The position numbers and the translations under genes are program-made. From contig NZ_ATAE01000067.1 of assembly GCF_000474275.2 (NCBI RefSeq), forward strand, positions 17,904-81,903: 64,000 bases of DNA, read 5' to 3'. The notes below the pieces were generated by a model. It saw nothing but the letters and a program-made list of their open reading frames with translations. It ran no database searches and was not told the DNA's origin. How positions within the stretch are numbered: the first letter of the stretch is position 1; each line of letters starts with the position of its first letter. The stretch comes from Alkalihalophilus marmarensis DSM 21297 (lineage in GTDB: Bacteria > Bacillota > Bacilli > Bacillales > Bacillaceae_D). This document shows positions 16,481-25,136 of this stretch, one piece after another.

Positions 16481-17095
16481 ATGTCTGTATCAGTTAAACG
16501 AGGGCTGTTTTATTTAGTAGGGCTCTTAATTTTGTCCTTTGGAATTACAATGACGATCTTAGCTGGGCTTGGAGCAGGTGCATGGGATGCTCTAAATGTT
16601 GGTTTGTCATTAATGACACCATTTACAGTGGGGAACTGGGTTATTTTCGTCGGGATTATCTTAATAATTTTGAATGCATTATTATCGAAATCAAAGCCGG
16701 AAGTTCTTTCATTAATCACAATTGTGGTATTAGGGTTCTTTATTGACTTTTGGCTGTTAATCGTATTTCCTAATATGTTTATAACCGAAGTGATCTTGCA
16801 ATACATTGTTTTATTCGTAGGGATAGTGATGATGGCTTTAGGTATTGCAACATATCTTCAAGCTAAATTTGCTGTCATTCCGATTGATCGTTTTATGTTT
16901 GTCTTACAAGACTTGTTCAAGGTTAAACTTATGGTTGCAAAGACGATTGGAGAGGTGACAGCATTAATCGCGGCTTTCTTTGCAGGCGGGCCGATTGGTG
17001 TTGGAACGATATTAGTTACCTTTTTAATTGGGCCGATGATTCAGTATTTCTTTCCTAAACTTGAGAAAATGGTTTATGGCACAAATGAAGCATAA
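16481..17095 (+). CDS. YczE/YyaS/YitT-family membrane protein
   Basis: 204 residues with five or six hydrophobic helices. The N-terminal pattern (GLLILSFGITMTILAGLGAGAWDALNVGLS) is characteristic of the YczE/YyaS group. In B. subtilis YczE is needed for surfactin-type peptide production and 4'-phosphopantetheinyl function is encoded elsewhere; the biochemical role is unknown. It lies directly behind the MATE gene with GGAGG before ATG, so it may share its transcript. Confidence 0.8.
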   Translation: MSVSVKRGLFYLVGLLILSFGITMTILAGLGAGAWDALNVGLSLMTPFTVGNWVIFVGIILIILNALLSKSKPEVLSLITIVVLGFFIDFWLLIVFPNMFITEVILQYIVLFVGIVMMALGIATYLQAKFAVIPIDRFMFVLQDLFKVKLMVAKTIGEVTALIAAFFAGGPIGVGTILVTFLIGPMIQYFFPKLEKMVYGTNEA

Positions 17096-17131
17096 GAAAA
17101 AAGGTCTGACATCATGTCAGGCCTTTTCTTA
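17096..17131. terminator. Bidirectional terminator
   Basis: AAAAAAGGTCTGACATCATGTCAGGCCTTTTCTT forms a stem with A/T tracts on both sides, between the YczE-like gene and convergent proC. Confidence 0.8.
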
Positions 17132-17923
17132 ATTTTTCTTAGCTTTCGCATGGTCATTCGTCGCTTTAACAGCTTCCATAATCGCTGCTTGAAAATGATT
17201 TTTCTCTAACGATTTCAGGCCAGCATCTGTTGCACCGCCAGGAGAGGTTACTTGCTCTCTTAACAAAGCTGGATCTTTATATGTTTTTAGCATTTCAGCA
17301 CTTCCTATAACCATTTCTTGGACTAGCTTTTCTGCTTGATTTTGACTAAGTCCGTATTCAGCAGCCGCAACTTGTAATGCTTCTGTGAAATAATATAAGA
17401 AAGCAGGAGCACTCCCAGTAACTGCTGTAAGGTTGTGGATCTGATCTTCGGTCAATTGTTCTGATGCACCTATGGCGTTCAAAATCATTCTAAGCTGCTC
17501 TTTATGAGCTTCGTTAACATGTTGTCCGTATGTATAGATTGACATCGATTTTCCAACGCTTGCTGCTGTGTTGGGCATAACCCAGGCAACTGGTGTTTTA
17601 TTTGGCAGGCGAGCCTCTAAGAATGTTGGATCAACTCCTGCAGCAACGGTAATAACAAATTGACCGTTTATACGCGGAGAAAGATCTTCTAATAACTGGT
17701 CATGGGCACTAGGCGGACAAGCAAGCAAAATTGTATCTGCCTCATCAATCCCCTCGCTCCAATGATTGATTGTTTCGATATGATAGCGTGTTTTTAAGGA
17801 AGCTAATTTTTCTTTATTATGTAAATTTGTGACGGTAACTTTTACATCTCTGTCGTTTTTATGAAGAATTCCAGCGAAAATAGCTTCTGCCATTCGACCA
17901 GCCCCGATAAATAGTATGTGCAT
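17129..17923 (-). CDS. proC: Pyrroline-5-carboxylate reductase
   Basis: 264 residues. The N-terminal nucleotide-binding fold has IGAGRMAEAI, and the C-terminal dimerisation and substrate domain has the ProC signature (TGSAPAFLYYF and VTSPGGATDAGL). It catalyses the last step of proline synthesis, proline being a compatible solute as well as an amino acid. B. subtilis has several paralogues (ProG, ProH, ProI, ComER), and I cannot assign which one this matches. It lies alone, convergent to the preceding transporter pair. Confidence 0.88.
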   Translation of the reverse strand: MHILFIGAGRMAEAIFAGILHKNDRDVKVTVTNLHNKEKLASLKTRYHIETINHWSEGIDEADTILLACPPSAHDQLLEDLSPRINGQFVITVAAGVDPTFLEARLPNKTPVAWVMPNTAASVGKSMSIYTYGQHVNEAHKEQLRMILNAIGASEQLTEDQIHNLTAVTGSAPAFLYYFTEALQVAAAEYGLSQNQAEKLVQEMVIGSAEMLKTYKDPALLREQVTSPGGATDAGLKSLEKNHFQAAIMEAVKATNDHAKAKKN

Positions 17924-18046
17924 CCCTCATCATCCTTTCTATTCCTATACCGTACCAAAAAGAAGTGGAAACGGAAAGTGACGGATATTTTTTTATTTCC
18001 TGCTTACACTACCGTTAACAATAACATTTAAATTAAGGAGGAAATA

Positions 18047-18898
18047 ATGATGAAGCGGACAATAACGGTTCTTATGATGCTTCTCTTTGTGTGTATTTCA
18101 TTTCAAAGCGCACCATATACAGTAATGGCCCAAGGAGATAGTGAAGGGAAAGATGGTAAAGATGAAAAAGTCGCTGAAGCAAAGAAAGATTTTACCATTC
18201 CAAGCTCAGTTTTGCCTATATCTAAAGAGAATACGTACACAAACCCTACCCAAGACCTTCCTTATCTTCAGCCGAGCACGTTAGCTGAAGAGTTACTAGG
18301 TACAACAGATGTTAAAATTGAAAACCCTGACCTTATCCGAATTTTTAATGAATCAACCATTAACGATTCCAAGCTGGCAATCGGGTTCCGTGCTTCTATT
18401 TACTTGGGTGAATGGCCGTTAGCTTATGAATCAAATGGAACCGAAGTGAACTGGGAATACCAGAAAGTGAACACTAATTTCATCGATAATCGCGGGGGAC
18501 AGTCTCCGCAGAAGCTTGCCTATACTCAGGAACAACAAAAACGTGTGAATGGCGGGTTAACAGCAAAGATACCAAATAGTGAAGCAGTAAAGAAAATGAT
18601 GATGATTAAAGCAGCTGAGCATACAAATTTACCGCTCGCATTTGATACAGTGATTGGTCAAGGAACAAAAAAGAATAATTCGTATCATATTGCCCCTAAG
18701 CAGGTAGGATATTTGCATAGCTATGTGCCAGCAGCACATGAAAAGGGAAAAGTGACTTACGGAGAAGTTTATTTAACGTTTAAAGGCGGCAAACGCAAAC
18801 TTGAAGTAAAAAATGTAACACAGCAAGGGGTAGGCGCATGGATTCCTGTTCAAGATCATTTATCCTTTGCCTTTATTGCCGCGAATCAGCCTAAGTAG
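18047..18898 (+). CDS. yfkD: YfkD-like secreted protein
   Basis: 283 residues with a clear signal peptide (positively charged MMKR, hydrophobic core, cleavage likely after AQG or nearby). A charged linker and a soluble domain without cysteines follow. It is assigned as YfkD from length, character and its position next to yfkAB. In B. subtilis the function is unknown, with links to sporulation. AAGGAGG lies upstream. Its transcript probably continues through the 21-bp-period array to the terminator at 19131. Confidence 0.75.
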   Translation: MMKRTITVLMMLLFVCISFQSAPYTVMAQGDSEGKDGKDEKVAEAKKDFTIPSSVLPISKENTYTNPTQDLPYLQPSTLAEELLGTTDVKIENPDLIRIFNESTINDSKLAIGFRASIYLGEWPLAYESNGTEVNWEYQKVNTNFIDNRGGQSPQKLAYTQEQQKRVNGGLTAKIPNSEAVKKMMMIKAAEHTNLPLAFDTVIGQGTKKNNSYHIAPKQVGYLHSYVPAAHEKGKVTYGEVYLTFKGGKRKLEVKNVTQQGVGAWIPVQDHLSFAFIAANQPK

Positions 18899-18927
18899 TA
18901 ACAGGGTGAATTGGTTTGAGAAGGTAT

Positions 18928-19102
18928 AATTGTATGATTGGGAGTCGTTTATGCGTTAGTTCGTGAGCTGATTGCGCCGATATTTCATGGAATTATATGT
19001 TTTGCCGGGTTAATTGCGCCAGTCTCGAGTAATTGCGTTACTTCAACTAACATATGCGTCGGTGCGAGGGAGAATTGTATCTGTTCAAAGGATATTTGCG
19101 TC
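18928..19102 (-). repeat. Nine-motif 21-bp-period array, copy 2
   Basis: Read on the minus strand, motif starts are 19100, 19079, 19058, 19037, 19018, 18997, 18976, 18955 and 18934. The steps are 21,21,21,19,21,21,21,21. Motifs 2 and 9 are TACAATT and motif 8 is CGCATAAAC. It lies between convergent yfkD and yfkAB, with the hairpin at 19131-19162 on the motif-1 side. Confidence 0.85.
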
Positions 19103-19130
19103 CATCACCTGCTCGTTTATACGGGAAATA

Positions 19131-19162
19131 AGGAGCTGTCCTCAGGGACAAGCTCCTTTTTC
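19131..19162 (+). terminator. Terminator after array 2
   Basis: AGGAGCTGTCC pairs with GGACAAGCTCCT (one bulge), followed by TTTTTCG. Confidence 0.75.
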
Positions 19163-19163
19163 G

Positions 19164-20276
19164 TTAAATATTTGATTTGCGTTTCGTAAAATCTAGCTCT
19201 TTATAGTACGCATCTTTTACAAGGACATTCGGGCCAAGACATTTAACGGAAGGACAATGGCAAGATAAAGACTTGTTTAATTCAGTGTTTCGCCATGTTT
19301 CGTACGCCTCATTTAAAGATGTGTTTGTAATGTTGCCAAGAGGTGGTGTATCTCCAAAATCAGTTACGATAATGTCTCCGTCAAAAATATTTACATTTAA
19401 GCGTGAACGACCGTCTGGATCATTTCGTACCGTTACATTCTTCTCACTAAATAACCTCTTTTGAAGGAGAAGGTCATCCGCGTTCTCACTACAAGGGTAA
19501 AATGGTAAAGTGCCAAATAACATCCATGTATCAGGGTCTCGTACGTCAAGGAGTCGGTGGATGCCAGCACGGATCTCATCTAATGAGGCCACTTCAAGAG
19601 TCGAAGCGAAGTCGCTAGGGTACATAGGGTGCACCTCATGTCTTTGGCAGCCCATTTCTACAATTTGTTGATGAATCTTATCTAAGTGAGGAAGCGTTCG
19701 TTTGTTAATCATCGTTTCCGCTGATACGATAACCCCTCGTTTGGTTAATTCTTTTGCATTGTTAACCATGCGTTCAAATAGAGCTCCACGCTGCTCGTAG
19801 CTCGGTTTACGTTCCATCACCGCAAATCCAATTTCCGCAAAATCATTTACACTTCCGTAATTATGAGAGATATGAAGAACATCGAGATATGGAATGATTT
19901 TTTCATACCGCTTTAAATCAAGTGTTAAGTTGGAGTTGATTTGTGTACGGACTCCACGTTCATGCGCATACTTTAGTAACGGAACGACATATTGATCGAC
20001 CGATTTCATCGAGAGCATAGGTTCTCCGCCAGTAATACTAAATGCTTTTAAATGAGGAATTTCATCTAATCGCTTAATAAGTAAATCAAGCGGCAGTGGA
20101 GTCGGGTCTTTATGCTGCAGGGTGTAACCGACTGCACAATGTTCACACCTCATATTACAAAGGGTAGTCGTAGTGAACTCGATGTTTGTAAGTTCTTGTC
20201 TGCCAAAAGAGATGATATCTTCATAAGCCTCCCATGGGTCATAGGAGGGGGTGATTTTTGGTAATGTTTGATTCAA
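19164..20276 (-). CDS. yfkAB: YfkAB radical SAM protein
   Basis: 370 residues. The radical-SAM cluster motif CxxxCxxC is present as CNMRCEHC (about residues 40-47), followed by the GGEP motif (SITGGEPML) that contacts S-adenosylmethionine. Further cysteines near the C-terminus (CHCPSVKC) may bind a second cluster. The reaction is unknown. In B. subtilis yfkA and yfkB are joined into one frame in corrected sequence, and this gene is likewise one intact frame. A single-gene unit, convergent to yfkD. Confidence 0.85.
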   Translation of the reverse strand: MNQTLPKITPSYDPWEAYEDIISFGRQELTNIEFTTTTLCNMRCEHCAVGYTLQHKDPTPLPLDLLIKRLDEIPHLKAFSITGGEPMLSMKSVDQYVVPLLKYAHERGVRTQINSNLTLDLKRYEKIIPYLDVLHISHNYGSVNDFAEIGFAVMERKPSYEQRGALFERMVNNAKELTKRGVIVSAETMINKRTLPHLDKIHQQIVEMGCQRHEVHPMYPSDFASTLEVASLDEIRAGIHRLLDVRDPDTWMLFGTLPFYPCSENADDLLLQKRLFSEKNVTVRNDPDGRSRLNVNIFDGDIIVTDFGDTPPLGNITNTSLNEAYETWRNTELNKSLSCHCPSVKCLGPNVLVKDAYYKELDFTKRKSNI

Positions 20277-20533
20277 AAAAATCGAACTCCTTACTTTAGT
20301 TACAGTTCTGCATATGCAACATGCAAAACATCATGAATTCTCATACTAACCCTAATCATAACGTAAATAGAAAGTAAGAAAAAGACTTAACAACAATTGA
20401 CATCCCGTTCCTTAGTTGTCCCGATCAATTGAATCTGTTAAACTTTAAGCAGTTTTAATGAAGAGTACGTTACGTATGACATGTTAGATCGAATGAATAT
20501 AAAAGTAAATGTACTATAAAGGAGCGATTAAGA

Positions 20534-20722
20534 GTGGGCGGAGCTATTCACAACAAGAAAGAACAAATGGATTACCTGCACCGCAGGTTAGATTTAGTAA
20601 TGAGTGTACTGGATTCAATCGACCCCGAAGATGCTGGTGTTGAAGAGATTGATCGATTACTTGCTATGCTGGATGATATTGAAGTAAAGTGTAAGCAATT
20701 CCGTAACGATTGGTCTGAATAA
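20534..20722 (+). CDS. yfkK: YfkK/UPF0435-family small protein
   Basis: 62 residues, starting at GTG with GGAGCG upstream. Entirely helical, acidic, and with the family pattern N-K-K-E-x-x-x-Y-L and DPEDAGVEEIDRLLAMLDD. Its function is unknown. It is 12 bp upstream of the phosphatase gene and probably co-transcribed with it. The neighbourhood (yfkD, yfkAB) supports the assignment. Confidence 0.75.
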   Translation: MGGAIHNKKEQMDYLHRRLDLVMSVLDSIDPEDAGVEEIDRLLAMLDDIEVKCKQFRNDWSE

Positions 20723-20734
20723 GGAGGCATTTAA

Positions 20735-21373
20735 ATGAATCTTTATTTAATCCGTCACGGTGAATCAGAAGGTAATCGATTAGGTAAGATTCAAGGCTGG
20801 AGTGATTTTCCTCTTTCTGAGCTAGGAAAAAAACAAGCATTAAAGCTTGGAAACTTCTTTCAAGGAATTCAACTCGATTATCTATACAGCAGTGACTTAA
20901 CCCGCGCACACGATACGGCTCTTGCAATTGGAAGCGAAAAAGACCTGACCGTTCATAAATGGGAGAAAGTCCGTGAAGTAAACTTAGGTCCGTTTCAAGG
21001 GTTATCACGCGATGAGATCTATGAACAATTTCCTAAAGTGAGAGAAACATCGATTCTAACCTCAGGCATTGCTGGAACAGAGTCTGTTCACGAGCTGACA
21101 GACCGATGTAAATACGTTGTTGACCAATTAAATAGGGCACATAAAAACGACCATGTTGCCATCGTTTCACATGGCGGCTTCATTAGTATTTTCCTCACGT
21201 ATCTTATGATTGGTGACAATTGGGGAGAATTTCACCGTCCGTTTCAGATAGGGAATACAAGTATTTCACATATTGAGTGGAGTAAATCAGGCAAGCCATT
21301 ATTTCATTACATTAATCGAGACCATCACTTATCGATGGAAGGAATGGCCTCAAAAAAAATGGGCTTATTATAA
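20735..21373 (+). CDS. Histidine phosphatase (phosphoglycerate mutase-like)
   Basis: 212 residues. The catalytic RHGE motif lies at residues 7-10 (LIRHGESEGN), and the second catalytic histidine at about residue 150 (VSHGGFIS). AAGGAGGC precedes the ATG. It belongs to the broad histidine phosphatase family; the substrate (sugar phosphate, nucleotide or cobalamin precursor) cannot be read from sequence. Preceded closely by yfkK. Confidence 0.88.
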   Translation: MNLYLIRHGESEGNRLGKIQGWSDFPLSELGKKQALKLGNFFQGIQLDYLYSSDLTRAHDTALAIGSEKDLTVHKWEKVREVNLGPFQGLSRDEIYEQFPKVRETSILTSGIAGTESVHELTDRCKYVVDQLNRAHKNDHVAIVSHGGFISIFLTYLMIGDNWGEFHRPFQIGNTSISHIEWSKSGKPLFHYINRDHHLSMEGMASKKMGLL

Positions 21374-21384
21374 TTTTATACATA

Positions 21385-21423
21385 AAAAAGGCGTTATGGA
21401 GCAGTGTTCCCTAGCGTCTTTTT
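21385..21423 (+). terminator. Terminator after phosphatase gene
   Basis: AGGCGTTA pairs with TAGCGTCT (two wobbles), with an inner GGA/TCC helix, followed by TTTTT. Confidence 0.7.
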
Positions 21424-21496
21424 AATTGCTCCCTTTTTTTGATGGTTTACAAGTGAGATAACTATGAGACAATAGAAGGACGTTATAAAATAGAAA

Positions 21497-21682
21497 GTGG
21501 GAAAAACAGTGCGAAAAAATAAATTTGATAAAAATGAAAAGGTATTACTTAAGTCTTTAAAAGAGACGGTCACAGTGAATAAATTCAGCTACGTGCCGAA
21601 TATGAAACGTTACTCCTACACAGTCAAAGAATATCCCCACACTTTCTATTTTGAAGAAGAATTAGAACAACTTACAACTTAA
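21497..21682 (+). CDS. Small basic protein, possibly YfjT-like
   Basis: 61 residues from GTG 21497, or 57 from GTG 21509, which has the better binding site (AAAGTGGG six bases away). Basic N-terminal half, aromatic C-terminal half (KRYSYTVKEYPHTFYFEEELEQL), probably a small beta-rich soluble protein. The B. subtilis yfjT gene has similar size and lies near pdaA, so YfjT is a guess from position, not from a recognised motif. Confidence 0.6.
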   Translation: MGKTVRKNKFDKNEKVLLKSLKETVTVNKFSYVPNMKRYSYTVKEYPHTFYFEEELEQLTT

Positions 21683-21844
21683 ATTTGCTTTTCCTCATCA
21701 TAACTGTTATGATGAACTTACATTATTTTTGTTCGGATATCTCGATAAAGTTAAGCCTTTCTTTTACAAGTGGTTTTCTTTCTATTGGATTACATGAGCA
21801 AGAGTAGTAATAATATGTGGGTAATCCACGATGGAGGAATTTTC

Positions 21845-22042
21845 ATGACACAAGGTACAGTTAAATGGTTCAACGCAGAAAAAGGTTTCGGTTTCATCGA
21901 AGTTGAAGGTGGAGACGACGTATTCGTACACTTCTCAGCTATCCAAGGTGAAGGTTTCAAATCACTTGAAGAAGGTCAAGCTGTTTCATTTGAAATCGAG
22001 CAAGGCGCTCGCGGACCTCAAGCTGCAAACGTACAGAAGTAA
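21845..22042 (+). CDS. cspB: Cold-shock protein
   Basis: 65 residues, starting at ATG 21845 with GGAGGAATTTTC upstream; the frame is open further but without a binding site. It carries both RNA-binding motifs of the OB-fold: KGFGFI (RNP1) and DVFVHF (RNP2). Such proteins bind single-stranded nucleic acids and melt RNA structure in the cold. The leader upstream is long (over 100 bases), as usual for csp messages, which self-regulate through leader folding. CspB and CspD are not separable by eye. Confidence 0.93.
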   Translation: MTQGTVKWFNAEKGFGFIEVEGGDDVFVHFSAIQGEGFKSLEEGQAVSFEIEQGARGPQAANVQK

Positions 22043-22048
22043 TAACAG

Positions 22049-22078
22049 AAAGGACTCCTTAATGGGGTCCTTTTTTTA
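22049..22078 (+). terminator. Terminator of csp gene
   Basis: AAAGGACTCC/GGGGTCCTTTT stem followed by TTTTTTT. Confidence 0.85.
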
Positions 22079-22188
22079 TTTGTGTTCGCATCTGTAGACG
22101 CTTTCAATTTGGTCTTTCGGAATGTTTAGACTAGCAGTATAATAGAAGACGAAGAACATAGAGAAGAACGGAAAAGGAGCTGGCAGAA

Positions 22189-23733
22189 GTGGAGAAATTG
22201 CAACAAAGCATGTATGAGTTAATCGTGGAAACATCAACAAACTTACCGAATGATGTACGTCGTGCGATTGCTAAGGCAAAAGCACAAGAGAATGCAGGCA
22301 CAAGAGCAGCACTTTCTTTATCAACAATTACAGAGAATATTGAAATGGCAGATGAGAAAGTGTCACCTATTTGTCAGGACACGGGTATGCCTACGTTTGA
22401 AATTAAAACTCCTGTAGGCGTAAACCAAATCGAAATTAAAAAAGCCATTCATAAAGCAATGGAGCAAGCAACAGCTGATGGAAAGCTTCGTCCGAACTCT
22501 GTTGATTCCTTAACAGGTAAAAACAGCGGCAACAACCTAGGTGGTGGGACACCGGTTATTCATTTTTCTCAATGGGAAGAAGATGTGATTGATGTCCGCT
22601 TAATCTTAAAGGGCGGCGGCTGTGAAAATAAAAATGTACAGTACAGCTTACCGGCAGAGTTAGAAGGACTCGGCCGTGCTGGACGTGACCTTGATGGTAT
22701 TCGCAAGTGTATTATGCACTCTGTCTACCAAGCACAAGGACAAGGCTGTAGTGCGGGCTTCATTGGTGTTGGAATTGGCGGCGATCGTACAACGAGTTAT
22801 TCCTTAGCTAAGGAGCAATTATTCCGCACAGTAGATGATGTAAACCCGGTTGAAGACCTTAAGAAGCTTGAAGATTATGTAATGGAAAATGCTAATAAAC
22901 TTGGTATTGGAACAATGGGATTCGGCGGAGAAGCGACATTACTCGGCTGTAAAATTGGAGCAATGAACCGCTTACCAGCAAGCTTCTTTGTATCCGTAGC
23001 GTACAACTGCTGGGCATATCGCCGTTTAGGTGTAGTTATTGATCAATCAACTGGTGATATTAAAGAGTGGTTATACAAAGATGGCGAAACAGTTGATCTA
23101 AATACGGCGAGCAAAGAGATTGCCGCAACAGCTGAAGTACAGGAAGAAACACGTGAAGTGGTTCTTGAAGCACCAATCACTGAAGAACAAATTCGTGATC
23201 TTAAAGTCGGGGATGTTGTCATTATTAACGGAATGATGCATACAGGCCGTGATGCGATTCACCATCACCTAATGGATCATGATGCACCAATTGATTTGAA
23301 CGGACAAATTATTTACCACTGTGGTCCAGTAATGCTTAAGGACGAAGAAGGAAACTGGCATGTGAAAGCGGCCGGTCCTACGACAAGTATTCGTGAAGAG
23401 CCTTATCAAGGTGATATCATGAAGAAATTTGGTATCCGAGCAGTAATGGGTAAAGGCGGTATGGGACCTAAGACACTTAAAGCTTTAGAGGAGCATGGCG
23501 GCGTCTACTTAAATGCCATTGGCGGTGCGGCTCAGTATTATGCTGACTGTATCAAAGAAGTAAAAGGTGTAGACTTAATGGAGTTTGGAATCCCAGAAGC
23601 GATGTGGCACCTAGAAGTAGAAGGGTTTGCTGCAATTGTAACGATGGATTCACACGGCAACAGTCTGCATGCTGATGTGGATAAATCTTCACTTGAAAAA
23701 TTAGCTGAATTTAAAGAGCCGGTATTTAAATAA
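22189..23733 (+). CDS. fumA: Class I fumarate hydratase
   Basis: 514 residues: an N-terminal iron-sulfur-dependent alpha domain joined to a C-terminal beta domain (from about residue 335). Cluster-ligand cysteines are visible in ICQDTGMPTFEI, GGGCENKN and GFGGEATLLGCK. It interconverts fumarate and malate in the TCA cycle and is oxygen-sensitive, in contrast to the class II FumC of B. subtilis. GTG start with AAAAGGAG nine bases upstream; TATAAT at 22138 with a poor -35. Confidence 0.92.
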   Translation: MEKLQQSMYELIVETSTNLPNDVRRAIAKAKAQENAGTRAALSLSTITENIEMADEKVSPICQDTGMPTFEIKTPVGVNQIEIKKAIHKAMEQATADGKLRPNSVDSLTGKNSGNNLGGGTPVIHFSQWEEDVIDVRLILKGGGCENKNVQYSLPAELEGLGRAGRDLDGIRKCIMHSVYQAQGQGCSAGFIGVGIGGDRTTSYSLAKEQLFRTVDDVNPVEDLKKLEDYVMENANKLGIGTMGFGGEATLLGCKIGAMNRLPASFFVSVAYNCWAYRRLGVVIDQSTGDIKEWLYKDGETVDLNTASKEIAATAEVQEETREVVLEAPITEEQIRDLKVGDVVIINGMMHTGRDAIHHHLMDHDAPIDLNGQIIYHCGPVMLKDEEGNWHVKAAGPTTSIREEPYQGDIMKKFGIRAVMGKGGMGPKTLKALEEHGGVYLNAIGGAAQYYADCIKEVKGVDLMEFGIPEAMWHLEVEGFAAIVTMDSHGNSLHADVDKSSLEKLAEFKEPVFK

Positions 23734-23749
23734 GTATTTGTTGAACAGG

Positions 23750-23776
23750 AAGCTGCCTTGTACAAGGCAGCTTTTT
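23750..23776 (+). terminator. Terminator of fumA and hairpin of array 3
   Basis: AAGCTGCCTTG/CAAGGCAGCTT perfect stem followed by TTTCC. Confidence 0.8.
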
Positions 23777-23791
23777 CCTCGTTTCTGAAGT

Positions 23792-23968
23792 TACACAATT
23801 CTTCCGTTAAAAAGATCAAATAATGATTAACAACGACGCATATCGTGGTTGAAAGGCCGCAATAGTGTGTAATTAGCGCAATGTAAATGGCAAAGGACAC
23901 AATTACATTTCATACCCACGCAATAAGCTTATCAACAGGCGCATAAACAGTGTGAAAAAATTCAATTA
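23792..23968 (+). repeat. Nine-motif 21-bp-period array, copy 3
   Basis: Motif starts near 23794, 23816, 23837, 23858, 23877, 23898, 23919, 23940 and 23961. The 19-bp step again falls between motifs 4 and 5. Motif 8 is GCATAAACAG. Motifs 1 and 2 are degenerate, with a one-base indel. It lies between fumA and pdaA, both on the plus strand. Confidence 0.75.
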
Positions 23969-24118
23969 TGTGCAGTTCAGTCACTATACAAGTTCCGCAA
24001 GCCAAGTCTCTCATCACCTACGATACATCCTTCCTTATATTGTCTAATCAATGAAAAGCATACATATTGCACTGTACTAGTGACAAACTAAGAAAAAAGT
24101 GAGGGAGTATGATACATC

Positions 24119-24919
24119 ATGATCAAAAAAACAACCGTCCTCCTCTTTCTTTTCTTCGTTTGTTTCAACATAACAGCAGGCGGCATTCATGCTTACGACT
24201 CCAAAACGTATAACTGGAGCTTCAAACCTGTAAAAGATAATAAGCCTGTTACAACCGAGCCTCTTTATATTCAGATGCTCGAAGATACAGGAGGCTTCTT
24301 TATCGGGGATACAACGAAAAAAGAATTGTACTTAACGTTCGATAATGGGTATGAAAATGGATACACTGAGAAGATTTTAGATGTGTTAAAAGAAAAAGAA
24401 GTACCAGCTGCGTTCTTTGTCACCGGTCATTACTTAGATTCTGCATCAGACCTTGTAGTGAGAATGGTCAATGAGGGCCATATTGTCGGTAATCACTCTT
24501 GGCATCATCCAAGTCTTCCTGAAATCGGTGAGGGAAGATTGATGGAAGAGTTAACTAAGGTAAAGAACAGATTTACAGAACTCACAGGCGAAAAAGAGAT
24601 GCATTACCTCAGACCTCCTCGAGGACAATTCAGCGAACGTTCGTTAGCTTTATCTGCCAAATTAGGCTACACCAATGTATTTTGGTCCATGGCTTATAAA
24701 GATTGGGAAGTGAATAATCAAAAAGGCGGACAGTACGCATATGATCAAATCATGAAACGAATTCACCCAGGAGCCATCATGCTGATACACTCTATTTCTA
24801 GTGACAATGCAGAAGCTCTGCCAAAAGTAATCGATGAGGCTAGAAAACAAGGCTACACCTTCAAAAGCCTAGATGACTACATGTTCAGCCAAAAAATCGA
24901 ACAACTCCCATTTCCATAA
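24119..24919 (+). CDS. pdaA: Polysaccharide deacetylase, PdaA type
   Basis: 266 residues with an N-terminal signal peptide (KKTTVLLFLFFVCF). The NodB catalytic domain shows the metal and base residues in LTFDNGYENGY and NHSWHHPSL, RPPRG, and LIHS near the end. TFDNGY and the short linker are typical of PdaA, which makes muramic delta-lactam in the spore cortex needed for germination; it should act outside the membrane of the forespore. In B. subtilis pdaA lies in the same yfj region. A dispersed repeat starts exactly at its stop codon. Confidence 0.9.
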   Translation: MIKKTTVLLFLFFVCFNITAGGIHAYDSKTYNWSFKPVKDNKPVTTEPLYIQMLEDTGGFFIGDTTKKELYLTFDNGYENGYTEKILDVLKEKEVPAAFFVTGHYLDSASDLVVRMVNEGHIVGNHSWHHPSLPEIGEGRLMEELTKVKNRFTELTGEKEMHYLRPPRGQFSERSLALSAKLGYTNVFWSMAYKDWEVNNQKGGQYAYDQIMKRIHPGAIMLIHSISSDNAEALPKVIDEARKQGYTFKSLDDYMFSQKIEQLPFP

Positions 24920-25080
24920 GAAAAGCGGAAGCGACTGTTCTGGCATGCGGTAAAATAAGGGGGAGTGATTCGAAGCCGTTCTTTGGCTTCAATCAATGCA
25001 CCATTTTTACCCGCAGGACAAGGAGCTGCAGCTGGACAATAAGAAAAGCGGATTGATTCATTTAGATAGGAAGAGGCTGG
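24917..25080 (+). repeat. Stop-codon-abutting dispersed repeat, copy a
   Basis: Begins within the pdaA stop codon (TAAGAAAAGCGG). It shares ordered blocks with the segment at 35218-35543 read on the minus strand: TGCGGTAAAATAA, a GAAG...CTTC hairpin, ATGCACC, TTTTTACCCGCA, CAAGGAG, and a second GAAAAGC. The family resembles GAAAAGC-type intergenic repeats common in Bacillaceae; I cannot give it a name. Confidence 0.75.
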
Positions 25081-25106
25081 TTTGGCATGAGGAATAATCC
25101 ACGCAC

Positions 25107-25136
25107 AAAAAATCCCCGTCATTGACGGGGATTTTA
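25107..25136. terminator. Bidirectional terminator
   Basis: AAAAAATCCCCGTC/GACGGGGATTTT perfect stem with A/T tracts on both sides, directly after the stop of the GAF gene. Confidence 0.85.

Noticed and set aside
23837..23968. Minisatellite produced by local duplication
   Set aside because: Neighbouring units within an array are less alike than units at the same position in other arrays, and the 19-bp step recurs at the same place.
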